Assembly (NCBI GenBank): GCA_041744735.1
Contig: JBGTKH010000245.1
Coordinates: forward strand, 1-7,481
Direction: 5' to 3'
DNA from: JBGTKH01 sp041744735
Lineage (GTDB): Bacteria; Planctomycetota; Planctomycetia; Pirellulales; Pirellulaceae
DNA: 7,481 bases
The position numbers and the translations under genes were made by a program. Positions 6,581 through 7,481 of this stretch are shown one piece after another (the stretch's first letter is position 1; each line of letters begins with the position of its first letter). Under the pieces are notes generated by a model. The model worked only from the letters and a program-made list of their open reading frames with translations. It searched no databases and had not been told where the DNA came from.

Positions 6581-6659
6581 AACTTCAAACTTTGCGCGTC
6601 GGGCTCTTTTGGCCGGCGTTGCGACCCGGCCGAGCAACTTCAAACTTGCGTGTCGGGCT
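6581..6659. repeat. Imperfect direct repeat upstream of the aldolase gene
   Basis: Segments 6581-6605 and 6636-6659 are the same 24-25 bp sequence with one base missing and one C-to-T change, 55 bp apart. Just upstream GTCGCTCGG also occurs twice, at 6551-6559 and 6572-6580. Between the long copies lies a GGCCGG/CCGGCC inverted pair (6611-6616, 6626-6631). No coding region on either strand explains these. They may be the product of local slippage duplication or a tandem regulatory site. Confidence 0.7.
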
Positions 6660-6688
6660 TGCGTGGACTTTCCGACAGAACCTAGAAT
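6659..6688 (+). promoter_or_regulatory. Weak candidate promoter of the aldolase gene
   Basis: Positions 6683-6688 read TAGAAT (5 of 6 to the -10 consensus). With 18-bp spacing, 6659-6664 reads TTGCGT (3 of 6 to the -35). Transcription would begin around 6695, only a few bases before the ATG at 6699. That would agree with the absence of a Shine-Dalgarno and suggest a leaderless or nearly leaderless mRNA. The match is weak enough to be chance. Confidence 0.25.
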
Positions 6689-6698
6689 CCTGCCCACT

Positions 6699-7481
6699 AT
6701 GAAAACCAACCCTGTGAAAGAAAAGTTGCGACGCGGCGAGCCGAGTTTCGGCACGTGGCTGTCGCTGGGCGATTTGTATGCGACGCGAGTCTTGGCCCGG
6801 CTGGGCTTTGATTGGCTGACGCTGGACATCGAGCACTCGGCGATCGACTGGTCGCAGGCTACGATGATCTTCGGCGCGGTGGCCGACGCGGGCTGCGTGC
6901 CGCTGGCCCGCGTGCCCGAGGGCACTCATCATTACATCAAGCGCGTGTTGGACGCCGGCGCGTGGGGCATCGTCGTGCCAATGGTCGATACGGTCGAGCA
7001 GGCCAAGATCGCCATCGCCGCAGCCAAGTACCCGCCGGCCGGCAACCGTAGTGTCGGCGGCGGCATGCACTCGATGAACTTCGACGCCACGGCCGGCGAT
7101 TATTACGCCCGCGCGAACGACGAAATTCTGGTGGTGCTGCAGACGGAAAGCCCCGAAGGCGTGCGCAATGCGGAAGCCATTTACGCGCTGCCAGGCTGCG
7201 ATGCGATCTTCGTTGGCCCCGTCGATTTGCGCGCCCAGATGCGCGCCCCCGACGGCACCGAAGCGACCGATGCCGAGTTCGAGAGCATGCTCCAGCGCGT
7301 GGTCGATGCCGGCAAAAAAACCGGCACCCCCACCGGCATGCACGTGATGGACCCGCACGCGGCCCTGAAGCGCGCCGAACAAGGCATGCGCTTCATCGCC
7401 GTGGCCAGCGACGTGCGGATGATGACCGCCAAAGCTCAAGAATGCTTGAAAATCCTGCGGCCAGAAGCGCAGGTGAAGGAT
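6699..7481 (+). CDS. HpcH/HpaI-family class II pyruvate-type aldolase (3' end just outside the window)
   Basis: The 261 codons run open to the window edge. HpcH/HpaI aldolases are about 250-270 residues long, so nearly the whole protein is present. These cytoplasmic metal-dependent enzymes reversibly cleave 2-keto-3-deoxy or 4-hydroxy-2-oxo acids to pyruvate and an aldehyde. By-eye alignment to E. coli HpaI gives every key residue: H46 in LDIEHS, R71, D85, and metal ligands E150 (QTES) and D176 (GPVDL). The YPPAGNRSVGGG motif (111-122) is also typical. GPVDLR replaces the commoner GPxDLS, pointing to a subfamily apart from HpaI itself. Sugar-acid aldolases such as RhmA or GarL are alternatives; the substrate cannot be read from the sequence or neighbours. 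ATG 6699 starts the conserved fold at the usual place, with no Shine-Dalgarno before it. Confidence 0.93.
   Translation, partial: MKTNPVKEKLRRGEPSFGTWLSLGDLYATRVLARLGFDWLTLDIEHSAIDWSQATMIFGAVADAGCVPLARVPEGTHHYIKRVLDAGAWGIVVPMVDTVEQAKIAIAAAKYPPAGNRSVGGGMHSMNFDATAGDYYARANDEILVVLQTESPEGVRNAEAIYALPGCDAIFVGPVDLRAQMRAPDGTEATDAEFESMLQRVVDAGKKTGTPTGMHVMDPHAALKRAEQGMRFIAVASDVRMMTAKAQECLKILRPEAQVKD

Noticed and set aside
6585..7439. 284-codon open frame on the minus strand opposite the aldolase
   Set aside because: The plus-strand frame has every HpcH/HpaI catalytic residue. The antisense product is low-complexity H/R/G/A and is a shadow of it.
1..7481. CRISPR array, tRNA or rRNA genes
   Set aside because: No regularly spaced repeats and no tRNA- or rRNA-like sequence were seen. 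The repeats present are pairs of inverted or direct copies only.

Overview
The window looks like a piece of a Planctomycetota chromosome, most likely of the Pirellulales type. This is inferred from GC-rich coding sequence, a giant Ser/Thr kinase fused to STAND and formylglycine-generating-enzyme-like (FGE) modules, a secreted protein with a carboxypeptidase-regulatory-like domain, scarce Shine-Dalgarno sequences and abundant interspersed palindromic repeats. No phylogenetic marker gene is present, so the assignment rests on protein architecture.

Layout. Positions 1-267 are non-coding, with a perfect 23-bp inverted repeat (36-96) and a consensus TATAAT box (221-226). Positions 268-5067 (+) encode a 1599-residue multidomain signalling protein: N-terminal helical region, intact Hanks-type kinase, nSTAND1-like P-loop NTPase, one membrane segment, an alpha-helical repeat-like region and a C-terminal FGE-fold domain lacking the catalytic cysteines. 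Positions 5068-5363 separate it from the convergent next gene and are mostly repeats: a 26-bp hairpin (5128-5190) and a 133-bp MITE-like element (5235-5367). Positions 5364-6365 (-) encode a secreted 333-residue protein with a beta-sandwich and two related coiled-coil units. Positions 6366-6698 form a divergent intergenic region with dyads and direct repeats. From 6699 to the window end (+) lies a nearly complete HpcH/HpaI-family aldolase.

The three genes form no operon: the first two converge and the last two diverge. No functional link is visible between the aldolase and the other two. The kinase-STAND-FGE protein looks like a self-contained membrane signalling device. The secreted protein is of unknown function.

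The most notable points are repeat elements touching coding sequence. One palindromic element lies in frame inside the kinase gene between two copies of a duplicated 36-bp segment. The MITE-like element supplies the stop codon of the secreted-protein gene.
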